A program made the translations under genes and the position numbers. A stretch of 64,000 bases of DNA from Comamonadaceae bacterium (GTDB lineage Bacteria > Pseudomonadota > Gammaproteobacteria > Burkholderiales > Burkholderiaceae_C), in assembly GCA_027485285.1 (NCBI GenBank), contig JAIXRH010000070.1, positions 1 to 64,000 of the forward strand. Direction: 5' to 3'. The notes under the pieces were generated by a model. It was given only the letters and a program-made list of their open reading frames with translations. It was not told the origin of the DNA and made no database searches. Shown piece after piece: positions 8,584 through 20,505 of this stretch; the stretch's first letter is position 1; every line of letters starts with the position of its first letter.

Positions 8584-9618
8584 ATGTCTCTCATCATCGA
8601 CGTTCACGGTCACTACACAACAGCGCCTAAGGCGTTGGAAGAATGGCGCAACAAACAAATCGCCGGTATCAAAGACCCAGCGGCTATGCCCAAAGTGTCC
8701 GAGCTCAAAATCAGTGATGACGAGCTGCGCGAGACCATCGAGACCAACCAACTCGCCAAGATGAAAGAGCGTGGCTCTGACATCACCCTCTTCAGCCCAC
8801 GGGCCAGCTTCATGGCGCATCACATTGGCGACTTTCAGGTCTCATCCACTTGGGCCGCCATTTGTAACGAGTTGTGCTACCGCGTGAGTCAGTTGTTTCC
8901 CGACAACTTTGTGCCAGTGGCCATGTTGCCCCAGTCACCCGGCGTCGACCCCGCCACCAGCATTCCTGAACTGGTGAAGTGCGTGGAGCAGTACGGCAAC
9001 GTGGGCATCAACCTCAACCCAGATCCATCGGGCGGCCACTGGACATCGCCCCCGTTGAGCGACAAGGTGTGGTACCCCATTTACGAAAAAATGGTGGAGT
9101 ACGACATCCCCGCCATGATTCACGTGTCCACCAGCTGCAACGCTTGCTTTCACACCACGGGCGCGCATTACTTGAACGCCGACACCACCGCCTTTATGCA
9201 GTGCTTGACCTCTGACTTGTTCAAAGATTTCCCCACCTTGAAGTTCTTGATTCCACATGGCGGCGGCGCTGTGCCTTACCACTGGGGCCGTTTCCGTGGC
9301 TTGGCGCAAGAACTCAAAAAGCCTTTGCTGACCGAGCACCTGCTCAACAACATTTACTTCGACACCTGCGTGTACCACCAGCCCGGCATCGACTTGTTGA
9401 CCCAAGTGATTCCGGTCAAAAACATCTTGTTTGCCTCAGAGATGATTGGCGCCGTGCGTGGCATCGACCCCGAAACGGGTCACTACTTTGACGACACCAA
9501 GCGCTACATCGAGTCCACCCTCAACCTCAATGCCGACGAACGCCACCAGGTCTACGAAGGCAACGCACGTCGTGTGTTCTCACGCTTAGACGCCAAGCTC
9601 AAGTCGCAAGGCCGTTAA
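8584..9618 (+). CDS. ligJ: 4-oxalomesaconate hydratase (amidohydrolase family)
   Basis: MSLIIDVHGHYTTAPKALEEWRNKQ...FLIPHGGGAVPYHWGRFRGLAQ and cluster context. Confidence 0.88.
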   Translation: MSLIIDVHGHYTTAPKALEEWRNKQIAGIKDPAAMPKVSELKISDDELRETIETNQLAKMKERGSDITLFSPRASFMAHHIGDFQVSSTWAAICNELCYRVSQLFPDNFVPVAMLPQSPGVDPATSIPELVKCVEQYGNVGINLNPDPSGGHWTSPPLSDKVWYPIYEKMVEYDIPAMIHVSTSCNACFHTTGAHYLNADTTAFMQCLTSDLFKDFPTLKFLIPHGGGAVPYHWGRFRGLAQELKKPLLTEHLLNNIYFDTCVYHQPGIDLLTQVIPVKNILFASEMIGAVRGIDPETGHYFDDTKRYIESTLNLNADERHQVYEGNARRVFSRLDAKLKSQGR

Positions 9619-9636
9619 TTTTTTAGGAGATTTCTT

Positions 9637-10320
9637 ATGTACGAACTCGGCGTTGTGTACCGCAACATCCAACGCGCAGACCGCGCAGCAGCAGATGGCT
9701 TGGCCGCTTTGGGCTCTGCCACGGTGCACGAAGCCATGGGCCGTGTCGGCCTGATGAAGCCTTACATGCGCCCCATCTATCCGGGCGCGCAAGTGTCGGG
9801 CACCGCCGTGACCGTGCTCCTGCACCCCGGCGACAACTGGATGATGCACGTGGTGGCTGAACAAATTCAACCCGGCGACATCGTGGTGGCGGCCATCACG
9901 GCTGATTGCACCGATGGCTACTTTGGTGACTTGTTGGCCACGTCGTTCCAAGCCCGCGGCGCGCGCGCCCTGATCATCGACGCCGGTGTGCGCGATGTGA
10001 AAGAGCTGCAACGCATGAACTTCCCCGTGTGGAGCAAAGCCATCAGCAGCAAAGGCACCATCAAGGCCACCATCGGCTCGGTCAACATTCCCGTGGTGTG
10101 TGCTGGCATGTGGGTCACGCCGGGTGATGTGATCGTGGCGGACGATGACGGCGTGGTGTGTGTGCCTGCCGCCCGCGCGGTTGAAACGTTGGCCGCTGCA
10201 CACAAACGCGAGAGTTTTGAAGGCGAGAAGCGCGAGAAGTTGGCTTCAGGCATCTTGGGCCTAGACATGTACAAGATGCGAGAGCCCTTGGCTGCGGCTG
10301 GCCTAAAGTACATCGACTGA
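9637..10320 (+). CDS. ligK: 4-carboxy-4-hydroxy-2-oxoadipate aldolase (RraA-like)
   Basis: [59 protein letters not shown]...[10 protein letters not shown] is LigK/ProA-like. Confidence 0.9.
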   Translation: MYELGVVYRNIQRADRAAADGLAALGSATVHEAMGRVGLMKPYMRPIYPGAQVSGTAVTVLLHPGDNWMMHVVAEQIQPGDIVVAAITADCTDGYFGDLLATSFQARGARALIIDAGVRDVKELQRMNFPVWSKAISSKGTIKATIGSVNIPVVCAGMWVTPGDVIVADDDGVVCVPAARAVETLAAAHKRESFEGEKREKLASGILGLDMYKMREPLAAAGLKYID

Positions 10321-11333
10321 TGTGGGTGACTTTGAAAGCTTGTTGCATGACACTCACCTTTCCACGCCAACTGTTTGCAGCTTTGGCGTTGGTTGCTTTG
10401 GTGTTGTGCGGTTTGCCTGCACACGCCCAAGACTTTCCCAGCAAGCCTGTTCGCATCCTCACGCCGTTTCCGGTGGGCAGCGGGCCAGAGGGCTTGCTGC
10501 GCTTGGTGGCGGACAAGCTGTCACGCACCTGGGGCAAGCCGGTGGTGGTGGAGAACAAGCCGGGTGGCAACGGCTTTATTGCCATTGACACTTTCAAGCG
10601 TGGTGCCCTCGATGGCCATGATTTGATTCAGCTCGACGGTGTGCATTTGTCGGCTTACCCGCATTTGTTCAAAAAATTGCCATACGACGCCAAGGCTGAC
10701 TTTGAGCCTTTGTTGCCGTTGTTCAAAACGTATTTCTTTGTGGCGGTGGCCACAGACAGCCCCTACAAAACCATGGCAGATTTGGTGGCAGACGCCAAGA
10801 CCAACCCAGGCAAACTCAACTACGGGTCGTGGTCGGTGGGCAACCCGGTGCACTTGGGCTCGGCTTTGTTGGAGTCGGTCACCGGCACAGACATGCAGCA
10901 CGTGATTTACAAAGAAACCAGCATGCTCTATAGCGGCGTGGCCAATGGCGAACTCTCGTTTGCTTTGGGTACCAACGCCACGGCAGGCGCCATGCACCGC
11001 GCTGGCAAGCTGCGCTACTTGGCCGTGGCTGCACCCAAGCGCGTGAGCGCGTTCCCCAACGTGCCCACCATCGGCGAGTCGGGTGGCCCCGTAGGTTTTG
11101 AAGTGAGTGGCTGGACCACCATTGCAGCCCCCAAAGGGTTGCCCAAAGCGGTGACTGACAAGATTCAACGCGACATCGACAAAGCGTTGGCCGAGCCTGA
11201 TGTGCGCGACAAATTTGCGACCTTTGCCTATGAACCTTTCATCTTGAACCGTCAACAGTTCAACGCCTACATCCAAGCGGAGTCAACACGGTTTGGCGCC
11301 ATCATCAAAAAAGCACAAGTCTCTTTAGACTGA
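10320..11333 (+). CDS. Tripartite tricarboxylate transporter substrate-binding protein (Bug/TctC family)
   Basis: Signal peptide then QDFPSKPVRILTPFPVGSGPEGLLRLVADKLSRTWGKPVVVENKPGGNGFIAIDTF, the classic Bug pattern. Confidence 0.92.
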   Translation: MWVTLKACCMTLTFPRQLFAALALVALVLCGLPAHAQDFPSKPVRILTPFPVGSGPEGLLRLVADKLSRTWGKPVVVENKPGGNGFIAIDTFKRGALDGHDLIQLDGVHLSAYPHLFKKLPYDAKADFEPLLPLFKTYFFVAVATDSPYKTMADLVADAKTNPGKLNYGSWSVGNPVHLGSALLESVTGTDMQHVIYKETSMLYSGVANGELSFALGTNATAGAMHRAGKLRYLAVAAPKRVSAFPNVPTIGESGGPVGFEVSGWTTIAAPKGLPKAVTDKIQRDIDKALAEPDVRDKFATFAYEPFILNRQQFNAYIQAESTRFGAIIKKAQVSLD

Positions 11334-11354
11334 CGCAACACGAAAAGGAAAGAC

Positions 11355-12271
11355 ATGGAATTTGAAAAAACCCCAGGCTGGCTTGACTGGTACAGCGGCC
11401 CCGCTAAACCCACATTTCAATTGCCCGCAGGTGCGGTGGATGCGCACTGCCACGTGTTTGGTCCAGGCAAGGAATTCCCTTACGCGCCAGAACGCAAGTA
11501 CACCCCGTGTGATGCATCCAAGACGCAGTTGTATGCCTTGCGCGACCACCTCGGCTTTGACCGCAACGTGGTGGTGCAAGCCACCTGCCACGGCGCAGAC
11601 AATGCTGCCATGTTGGATGCCTTGGTCAACTCCGGGGGCAAAGCGCGTGGTGTCGCCACCGTCAAGCGCAGCGTGACCGAGGACGAGTTGCAAGCCATGC
11701 ACGACGCAGGTGTGCGCGGTGTGCGCTTTAACTTTGTGAAGCGCTTGGTCGACTTCACGCCCAAAGACGAATTGTTGGAAATTGCCAGACGCGTGCAGAT
11801 GTATGGCTGGCATGTGGTCATTTATTTTGAAGCGGTGGACTTGCCCGAGTTGTGGGACTTTTTCACCGCGTTGCCCACCAACATTGTGGTGGACCACATG
11901 GGTCGTCCCGATGTGACCAAGCCGGTGGATGGCCCAGAGTTTGAGTTGTTTGTGAAGTTCATGCGCGAACATACAAACGTGTGGAGCAAAGTCACTTGTC
12001 CTGAGCGTTTGTCAGTGGCGGGCCCCAGGGCGTTGAATGGTGAACAGAACGCCTACAAGGATGTGATTCCTTTTGCCAAGCGCATCGTGGACGAGTTTCC
12101 CGACCGTGTGATTTGGGGCACCGATTGGCCGCATCCCAACCTCAAAGACCACATGCCTGATGACGGCTTGTTGGTGGACTTCATCCCGCACATCGCCACC
12201 AGCGAAGAAAAACAACGCAAGTTGTTGGTGGACAACCCCATGCGCCTTTACTGGCCTGAGGAGACTTTTTA

Positions 12272-12272
<1 letters not shown>
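11355..12272 (+). CDS. ligI: 2-pyrone-4,6-dicarboxylate hydrolase
   Basis: LPAGAVDAHCHVFGPGKEFPYAPERKYTPCDASKTQLYALRDHLGFDRNVVVQATCHGADN...WGTDWPHPNLKDHMPDDG. Confidence 0.93.
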
Positions 12273-13605
<1,333 letters not shown>

Positions 13606-13617
13606 CAGGACACCACC

Positions 13618-14574
13618 ATGAGCAAAACCATCAAAGTCGCCTTGGCGGGCGCAGGTGCCTTCGGCATCAAACATTTGGACGGCATCAAAAACATCGACGG
13701 CGTGGAAGTCGTGTCATTGATTGGCCGTGAGTTGCCCAAGACCCAAGAAGTCGCGGCCAAATACGGCATCCAGCATGTCACCACCGACTTGGCCGACAGC
13801 TTGGCGCTGCCAGAAGTGGATGCTGTCATTTTGTGTACCCCCACTCAAATGCACGCCGCACAAAGCTTGGCTTGCTTGCAAGCCGGTAAACACGTGCAAG
13901 TGGAAATCCCACTCGCCGACAGCTGGAAAGACGCAGACGAAGTGGTGCGCGTGGCCAAAGACAAAGGCTTGGTGGCGATGTGCGGTCACACCCGTCGCTT
14001 CAACCCCAGCCATCAATGGGTCCACCAAAAAATCAAAGCGGGTGAATTCAACATTCAGCAAATGGATGTGCAAACCTACTTCTTTCGTCGCACCAACATG
14101 AACGCGTTGGGCCAAGCCCGCAGCTGGACCGACCATTTGCTGTGGCACCACGCGGCGCACACGGTGGACTTGTTTGCTTATCAAGCCGGCAGCCCCATCG
14201 TCAAAGCCAATGCGGTGCAAGGCCCCATTCATCCCACACTGGGCATTGCCATGGACATGAGCATCCAGTTGCAAGCGGCCAACGGCGCAATTTGTACTTT
14301 GAGCTTGTCGTTCAACAACGACGGCCCCTTGGGCACGTACTTCCGCTACATCGGCGACACGGGCACTTACTTGGCGCGTTACGACGATCTGTACACCGGC
14401 AAAGAAGAGCAAATTGACGTGTCCAAAGTGGCCGTGTCTATGAATGGCATCGAGTTGCAAGACCGTGAGTTCTTTGCTGCCATTCAAGAAGGCCGCGAGC
14501 CAAATTCGAGCGTGGCGCAAGTGCTGCCTTGCTACAAGGTGTTGCATGAGTTGGAGTTGCAACTCCACGCCTGA
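13618..14574 (+). CDS. ligC: 4-carboxy-2-hydroxymuconate-6-semialdehyde dehydrogenase (Gfo/Idh/MocA)
   Basis: KVALAGAGAFGIKHLDGIKNIDGVEVVSLIGRELPKTQEVAAKYGI...EIPLADSWKDADEVVRVAKDKGLVAMCGHTRRFNPSHQWVH. Confidence 0.92.
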   Translation: MSKTIKVALAGAGAFGIKHLDGIKNIDGVEVVSLIGRELPKTQEVAAKYGIQHVTTDLADSLALPEVDAVILCTPTQMHAAQSLACLQAGKHVQVEIPLADSWKDADEVVRVAKDKGLVAMCGHTRRFNPSHQWVHQKIKAGEFNIQQMDVQTYFFRRTNMNALGQARSWTDHLLWHHAAHTVDLFAYQAGSPIVKANAVQGPIHPTLGIAMDMSIQLQAANGAICTLSLSFNNDGPLGTYFRYIGDTGTYLARYDDLYTGKEEQIDVSKVAVSMNGIELQDREFFAAIQEGREPNSSVAQVLPCYKVLHELELQLHA

Positions 14575-14641
14575 GGTTGTCGCGAAGTCGCAGCTCTATA
14601 CTTTGCCAATTGAATAATTTTTGTACTTGTTCGAGGGTTTT

Positions 14642-15079
14642 ATGAAGATACTTATGCTGCACGGCGTCAACCACAACATGTTTGGTCAACGTGATCCTGT
14701 GCAATACGGCACCATCACGTTGGCTGAGATCAATGAGTCATTGCAGACTTTAGGTGCTGAGTTGGGCGCGCAGGTGGCGTGTTTTCAAACCAATCACGAA
14801 GGCGAGATGTGCGAGCGTATTCATCAAGCTTTTGCTGACGGCGTAGACGCCGTGCTCATCAACGCTGGTGCTTGGACGCACTACAGCTATGGCATTCGAG
14901 ATGCATTGGCCATTTTGACCTGCCCAATTGTTGAGGTGCACATGTCTAACATTCATGCGCGCGAAGCGTTCCGCCATACATCTGTATTTGCTGAAGTCGT
15001 ATCTGGCCAGATCAGTGGTTTTGGGGTCCAAAGTTACTTACTTGCACTGCGTGCTGCCGTCAATCTTGTTGCCATTTAA
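14642..15079 (+). CDS. Type II 3-dehydroquinate dehydratase-like protein (divergent paralogue)
   Basis: MKILMLHGVNHNMFGQRDPVQYGTITLAEIN...TNHEGEM...LINAGAWTHYSYGIRDAL...VEVHMSNIHAREAFRHTS matches AroQ with substitutions. Confidence 0.85.
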   Translation: MKILMLHGVNHNMFGQRDPVQYGTITLAEINESLQTLGAELGAQVACFQTNHEGEMCERIHQAFADGVDAVLINAGAWTHYSYGIRDALAILTCPIVEVHMSNIHAREAFRHTSVFAEVVSGQISGFGVQSYLLALRAAVNLVAI

Positions 15080-15094
15080 GTTTTTCCCTTTGCA

Positions 15095-16093
15095 ATGAAA
15101 CAACGTCAACTCGGCCCTTACACCGTTTCAGCCATTGGCCTAGGCTGCATGAACCTCAGCCACGCCTATGGCGCGCCGCCTGCCCATGAAGTGAGTGAGG
15201 CGCTGCTTCACCGCGCTTTAGACCTTGGCGTGACGATGTTTGACACAGCGGCTTTGTACGGCTTTGGCACCAATGAGTTGCTGGTGGGCAAAGCGCTCAA
15301 AGCGCACCGCAGCCAAATCACTTTGTGCAGCAAAGGCGGCATGGCGGGGGTCTCGTTTCCCGAGGGTGTGAAGCGCGTGATTGACGGCCGCCCCGAGACC
15401 TTGCGCAAAAACTGTGAAGACAGCTTGGCCCGTTTGGACACCGATGTGATTGACCTTTACTACCTGCACCGCTGGGACAAACAAGTGCCCATTGAAGACA
15501 GCGTAGGCGCCCTGAGCGACCTCGTGCGTGCTGGCAAGATTCGCGAAATTGGCCTGAGTGAAGTCTCAGCCACCACTTTGCGCAAAGCCCATGCGGTACA
15601 CCCCATTGCGGCCGTGCAAACCGAATACTCACTGTGGACACGCAACCCTGAAATTGCCGTGCTCAAAACCTGTGAAGAACTAGGCGCAACCTTTGTCGCC
15701 TTCAGCCCTGTGGCACGTGGCTTTTTGTCTGGGGATTTGCGCGATGTGGGCACCTTGGCCGCCAATGACATTCGCCGTGCGATGCCGCGTTTTGCCGCCG
15801 ACACGTATGCCGCCAACTTGCCGATGCTCGATGCCTATCAAGCCATCGCACGCGAAGTGGGATGCTCTCCAGCACAGCTGGCCTTGGCATGGTTGTTGAA
15901 CAAAGACAGCAAGCTCATCCCAATTCCTGGCACGCAAAACATTCGCCACCTGGAAGACAACATGGCAGCCGCCGATGTGGTGTTGTCTCCTGAGCACATG
16001 CAACGCTTAGAAGCACTGATCAACGCCCAGACGGTCAAGGGTGCGCGCTACAACGCGGTGAGTTCATCTGAGGTGGACACCGAAGAGTTTTAA
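15095..16093 (+). CDS. Aldo/keto reductase
   Basis: LGPYTVSAIGLGCMNLSHAYG...DTAALYGFGTNELLVGKAL...DLYYLHRWDKQVPIEDSVGALSDLVRAGKIREIGLSE. Confidence 0.93.
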   Translation: MKQRQLGPYTVSAIGLGCMNLSHAYGAPPAHEVSEALLHRALDLGVTMFDTAALYGFGTNELLVGKALKAHRSQITLCSKGGMAGVSFPEGVKRVIDGRPETLRKNCEDSLARLDTDVIDLYYLHRWDKQVPIEDSVGALSDLVRAGKIREIGLSEVSATTLRKAHAVHPIAAVQTEYSLWTRNPEIAVLKTCEELGATFVAFSPVARGFLSGDLRDVGTLAANDIRRAMPRFAADTYAANLPMLDAYQAIAREVGCSPAQLALAWLLNKDSKLIPIPGTQNIRHLEDNMAAADVVLSPEHMQRLEALINAQTVKGARYNAVSSSEVDTEEF

Positions 16094-16110
16094 GCCGACA
16101 CACCAAAGAA

Positions 16111-16142
16111 AAAGCCCGTCAGTGAAACAAGACGGGCTTTTT
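16111..16142 (+). terminator. Intrinsic terminator at end of the PCA/AKR operon
   Basis: AAAGCCCGTC-agtgaaacaa-GACGGGCTTTTT. Confidence 0.8.
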
Positions 16143-16212
16143 GTTAGTTCTTCATCAGCGCTTAAGCTTCATTCATTAGAAACAAGCCCTTTGATAAAAA
16201 CATAGCCAGCAG

Positions 16213-17943
16213 TTAGCCCGCATAAGTTCTTGTTTCTGCCGCGACGGGTGTTGCAATTGCGTAAGACTTTGTTGAAACTGAATCTATGAAAATAAATTCA
16301 CCTTTGGCTTGAGTTGGGGTGAATGACATTTTCAAATAGCCACGGCGTGTTGTATCCGTCCATTGCACATTCGAAACAGCAGTGGTGGATTCCAACAGAG
16401 TTTTGATCGTGCCAGGGAAGAACGCGGTTGGGAAGTATTCTTCCCAACCAGGTGAGCTGACCGAGGGGGTGGCAAATTCTTCACCCACTTTGGTGCCGTT
16501 CAGTGTGGTCAGGTTGTTGTGCCAAGCATTGTGGGTGTCGCCTGATAACACAACCAATTTTTTACCAACACTAGGTGTGGCTGCTGCCGCTTGCACAAAA
16601 GCACCTAAGACGGTCTCACGTGCCACAGGATAGCCATCCCATGCATCCATGTTGTAGGGAATCGCAGGGTTGTCGGTCGGGGCGCCTTTCAGATAAGCGT
16701 TTGCATTTCCTCCAGCTAAATAAACAGGAATTGTTCCCGCAGTCAGTGCCGCTGAGTATTGGCTTTTGTAAGTTTCAACTTCAGTCCTAATTGCTCCAAT
16801 CGTGTCAGGAGCAGGTGCTCTAAAGTAGCTGTCAAACTTCTTTTGAATGCTGGCTGGTATCCATGTTTTTGCCATCACAACTTGCTGTCCCAACACCTGC
16901 CATTTGGCAGTGGATGTGGCCATTTGTGTGGCCAGCCATGTGGTTTGTGTGCTGCCCATCAGTTGTCTTGAAGTTGATAACCAAGCGGCGGAGCCTAAAT
17001 CGGTGAGCGCCAATTGCTTTTCGCGACCAATGATGCGCGTGTCTAGCATGTGCAGCGACAGCAGGTTGCCAAAATTAAAGCTGCGGTAGATCACGCTTTT
17101 ATCCGTACCGGTGCGAATTGGCATCCATTCATGATAGGCCTGCAGTGCGGCTTCTTTACGAGCAGCGAAGGTGCCTTCAGTGGCCTCCGTATGATTTTCT
17201 GCGCCTGTCATGTAGGCGTCGTTGGTAAATTCGTGGTCGTCCCATACTGCGATCATTGGCATCCGTGCATGCAATGTTTTGAGGCTAGGGTCTGACTTTT
17301 GTTGTGCGTGGCGCATACGGTAGTCAGCTAAAGAATAAATCTCCGTTTTTGGTGACACATTTCGGCCAACCACTGGTGTAGCAGGGTACTCGCCATCTTT
17401 GTATTCATAAATGTAGTCACCCAGATGCAGCGCGTACTGGGCGTCTGAACTGGCTGCGGCCTCGTAAACACTAAAGTAGCCATGCGCATAACTTGAGCAT
17501 GAGAAAACAGCCAGCTTGACCTCAGCCACTGAACTGGCTGGCAAAGTGCGAGTTTTGCCAACAGATGAGCTATGGCCACCTCGCGCAACAAATCTGTAAA
17601 AGTACTCATTGCCAGCTGCCAAGCCCAGAGCATCAACTTTGACTGTGTTGTTATTGGCACCGCTGGCTACGACACTGCCAGTGCTGACGATATTTGAAAA
17701 ATTATTGTCTGTAGCAACTTGATAGGTTAGAGGCACATCGCCCGCTGACAGCTCAAAAGCGGCATGTGTCCAAAGCATCACTCGATCTGTCAATGGATCA
17801 CCACTGGCGACACCATAGTTAAACAAGACCACAGGGTCATTGCCATCGCCGCAAGCCGATAGTGTCGCGCCTGAGGCTAGGACGGCTGAAACTGAGCTCA
17901 AGCGTATGAGAAATTCGCGACGAGGGTGGCTGATCTTGTTCAT
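16213..17943 (-). CDS. phoD: PhoD-type alkaline phosphatase with Tat/lipobox-like leader
   Basis: RREFLIRLSSVSAVLASGATLSACGDG leader; FNYGVASGDPLTDRVMLWTHA; HLGDYIYEYKDGEYP; VWDDHEFTNDAY. Confidence 0.92.
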   Translation of the reverse strand: MNKISHPRREFLIRLSSVSAVLASGATLSACGDGNDPVVLFNYGVASGDPLTDRVMLWTHAAFELSAGDVPLTYQVATDNNFSNIVSTGSVVASGANNNTVKVDALGLAAGNEYFYRFVARGGHSSSVGKTRTLPASSVAEVKLAVFSCSSYAHGYFSVYEAAASSDAQYALHLGDYIYEYKDGEYPATPVVGRNVSPKTEIYSLADYRMRHAQQKSDPSLKTLHARMPMIAVWDDHEFTNDAYMTGAENHTEATEGTFAARKEAALQAYHEWMPIRTGTDKSVIYRSFNFGNLLSLHMLDTRIIGREKQLALTDLGSAAWLSTSRQLMGSTQTTWLATQMATSTAKWQVLGQQVVMAKTWIPASIQKKFDSYFRAPAPDTIGAIRTEVETYKSQYSAALTAGTIPVYLAGGNANAYLKGAPTDNPAIPYNMDAWDGYPVARETVLGAFVQAAAATPSVGKKLVVLSGDTHNAWHNNLTTLNGTKVGEEFATPSVSSPGWEEYFPTAFFPGTIKTLLESTTAVSNVQWTDTTRRGYLKMSFTPTQAKGEFIFIDSVSTKSYAIATPVAAETRTYAG

Positions 17944-17981
17944 GGCATTTCCAATTAAAAAATTGACGTTAATTGCCTTTT

Positions 17982-17999
17982 ATGAAAGCCCCATGACAG
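17982..17999 (-). promoter_or_regulatory. Pho box (PhoB-binding direct repeat) upstream of phoD
   Basis: Minus strand CTGTCAT-GGGG-CTTTCAT: two 7-bp repeats with 4-bp spacer, matching the consensus layout, 38 bp upstream of the phoD ATG. Confidence 0.65.
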
Positions 18000-18021
18000 C
18001 TTGTGTTTGCTTGTGGCTCAA

Positions 18022-18053
18022 AAAAAACCGCCAGTGAAAACTGGCGGTTTTTT
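18022..18053 (-). terminator. Intrinsic terminator downstream of rpoD (symmetric, possibly bidirectional)
   Basis: AAAACCGCCAG-tgaaaa-CTGGCGGTTTTTT. Confidence 0.75.
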
Positions 18054-18087
18054 ATTTACTCCGCCATACAGCGGGTAGTCATTGTGA

Positions 18088-20505
18088 TTACATCGTGTCG
18101 ATGAAGCTGCGCAGTTTGTCGCTGCGGCTGGGGTGCTTCAACTTACGCAAAGCCTTGGCTTCGATTTGACGAATACGCTCGCGCGTGACGTCAAACTGCT
18201 TGCCCACTTCTTCCAAGGTGTGGTCCATGGCCATTTCGATGCCAAAGCGCATGCGCAGCACTTTGGCTTCGCGCGGGGTGAGGCCATCCAAGATGTCTTT
18301 CACCACATCGCGCAAGCCCGCTTGCATGGCAGCTTCGATCGGCGCAGTGTTGACGCTGTCTTCGATGAAGTCGCCCAAGTGGCTGTCGTCATCGTCACCG
18401 ATCGGGGTTTCCATCGAGATCGGCTCTTTGGCGATTTTCATGATCTTGCGGATCTTGTCTTCTGGGATCTCCATCTTCTCGGCCAAAACGCTGGCATCGG
18501 GCTCAAAACCAAACTCTTGCAAGTGTTGGCGGCTGATGCGGTTCATCTTGTTGATGGTCTCGATCATGTGCACTGGAATACGGATGGTGCGAGCCTGATC
18601 GGCGATGGATCGTGTGATGGCTTGGCGAATCCACCAAGTGGCGTAGGTGGAGAACTTGTAGCCACGGCGGTACTCAAATTTGTCCACGGCCTTCATCAAA
18701 CCGATGTTGCCTTCTTGGATCAAGTCGAGGAACTGCAAGCCACGGTTGGTGTATTTCTTGGCGATTGAGATGACCAGGCGCAAGTTGGCTTCGATCATTT
18801 CTTTCTTTGCGCCGCGTGAGCTGCGTTCGCCGGCGTTCATGCGCTTGTTGATGTCTTTGAGTTGATCCAAAGGCACCACCACGCGTGACTGCAAGTCCAT
18901 CAGCTTTTGCTGCAAGTCTTGCACCGGCGGTATGTAGCGGCTCATGGTGGTGGACCATGGCTTGCCCGCAGCGGCTTGCTTTTCGACCCACTTGAGGTTG
19001 AGCAAGTTGGGTGGGAAGTCTTTGATGAAGGTGGCTTGCGGCATGCCGCACTTGTCCACAATGATGCGACGCAATTCGCGCTCGTTTTTACGCACACTGT
19101 CCACTTGACCGCGCACGGATTCGCAGAGCTTCTCGATGGTCTTGGCCGTGAAGCGAATGCCCATCAACTCAGTGGTCAAGGCGGCTTGCGCCTTCATGTA
19201 GGTTGGGGTGCCGTAGCCTTCTTTGTCATAGGTTTTGCGCAGTTTGTCGAACAACACAATCATGCGGTCAAAGCGCTCCAGGGCGGCGTTTTTCAGCTCT
19301 TCCAACTTCTTGGTCAGCGCCTTAGAGCCGCCTTTGCCGTCGTCATCGTCTTCTTCGTCAAATTCGTCAAAGTCTTCTTCGGCCACGTAGTCGTCAGCTT
19401 CGTTGAGGTTGTTGAAACCGTCCACGATGGTGGAGATGACGACTTTGTTTTCACGAATGTCTTCGGCCATGGCCAAGACGGCTGCGATCGTGGCAGGCGA
19501 GGCGCTGATGGCGGACATCATTTCCATCAAGCCGCCTTCGATGCGCTTGGCGATTTCAATTTCGCCTTCGCGTGTCAGCAACTCCACCGTGCCCATTTCG
19601 CGCATGTACATGCGCACGGGGTCGGTGGTGCGGCCAAACTCGCTGTCCACCGTGGACAAAGCGGCTTCGGCTTCTTCTTCGGCTTCTTCTTCAGTGGCGG
19701 CGGTGGGTGTGTTGTTGTTGAGCAGCAGAGTTTCTGCATCAGGCGTGTGTTCGTAAACCGCCACGCCCATGTCGTTCAACATGCTGATCACCACTTCCAG
19801 GGTTTCAGCATCCACCAATTTGTCGGGCAAGTGGTCAGAAATTTCGCCGTGCGTCAGATAGCCACGGGTCTTGCCGAGTTTGATCAGGGTTTTGAGGCGT
19901 GAGCGACGCTTTTGCATGTCCTCTTCAGACAGCACGGTTTCGTCCAAACCAAATTCTTTCATCAAGGCGCGTTCTTTGGCCTTGCTGATTTTCATGCGCA
20001 GTGGTTTGACCTTTTCAGAACCTGCTTCGATCACAGGTTCGCCTTCAAGATCGGCTTCGATGTCACCGAGGTCTTCGTCATCGCCGCCAGCTTTTTTGCC
20101 CTTGGCTGGGGTGGTCTTTTTGGCAGGGGCTTTTTTGGCGGCCGCTTTGGGGGCGTGGGCTTCTACAGCTGGTGTTTTTTTCTTGGTGTCCTCAGCTTTG
20201 GGGACTGTTTTCACGACGGGTTTGGTGGCTGTCTTTTCGGCAGCTTTTGTTTTCGATGCGGGCACTGACTTGGCTTTCGTTGCTGACTTGGCTGCTGGTT
20301 TAGCAGCGGTTTTGACTGCCGGTTTGGCAGGCGTTTTTGCAACGGGTTTAGCAACTGGCTTGGTAACTGCTTTGACAGTGGCTTTGACGGCAGGCTTGGC
20401 TGCGGCTTTGGGCGCAGCGGGTGCTGGCTTTTTGCTCACAGGTTTGGCGGCTACCTTTTTGGCCACAGGCTTGGCAGGCTTCTTGGAATTGCGGTCAACA
20501 GGCAT
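18088..20505 (-). CDS. rpoD: RNA polymerase sigma-70 factor RpoD with Lys/Ala/Pro-rich N-terminal extension
   Basis: [33 protein letters not shown]...[55 protein letters not shown]. Confidence 0.97.
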   Translation of the reverse strand: MPVDRNSKKPAKPVAKKVAAKPVSKKPAPAAPKAAAKPAVKATVKAVTKPVAKPVAKTPAKPAVKTAAKPAAKSATKAKSVPASKTKAAEKTATKPVVKTVPKAEDTKKKTPAVEAHAPKAAAKKAPAKKTTPAKGKKAGGDDEDLGDIEADLEGEPVIEAGSEKVKPLRMKISKAKERALMKEFGLDETVLSEEDMQKRRSRLKTLIKLGKTRGYLTHGEISDHLPDKLVDAETLEVVISMLNDMGVAVYEHTPDAETLLLNNNTPTAATEEEAEEEAEAALSTVDSEFGRTTDPVRMYMREMGTVELLTREGEIEIAKRIEGGLMEMMSAISASPATIAAVLAMAEDIRENKVVISTIVDGFNNLNEADDYVAEEDFDEFDEEDDDDGKGGSKALTKKLEELKNAALERFDRMIVLFDKLRKTYDKEGYGTPTYMKAQAALTTELMGIRFTAKTIEKLCESVRGQVDSVRKNERELRRIIVDKCGMPQATFIKDFPPNLLNLKWVEKQAAAGKPWSTTMSRYIPPVQDLQQKLMDLQSRVVVPLDQLKDINKRMNAGERSSRGAKKEMIEANLRLVISIAKKYTNRGLQFLDLIQEGNIGLMKAVDKFEYRRGYKFSTYATWWIRQAITRSIADQARTIRIPVHMIETINKMNRISRQHLQEFGFEPDASVLAEKMEIPEDKIRKIMKIAKEPISMETPIGDDDDSHLGDFIEDSVNTAPIEAAMQAGLRDVVKDILDGLTPREAKVLRMRFGIEMAMDHTLEEVGKQFDVTRERIRQIEAKALRKLKHPSRSDKLRSFIDTM

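Noticed and set aside
13714-14568. 284-aa minus-strand ORF opposite ligC
   Set aside because: Antisense artefact over a conserved oxidoreductase.
18907-19902. 331-aa plus-strand ORF opposite rpoD
   Set aside because: Antisense to strongly conserved rpoD; composition (His/Val/Phe-rich) is typical of high-GC antisense frames.
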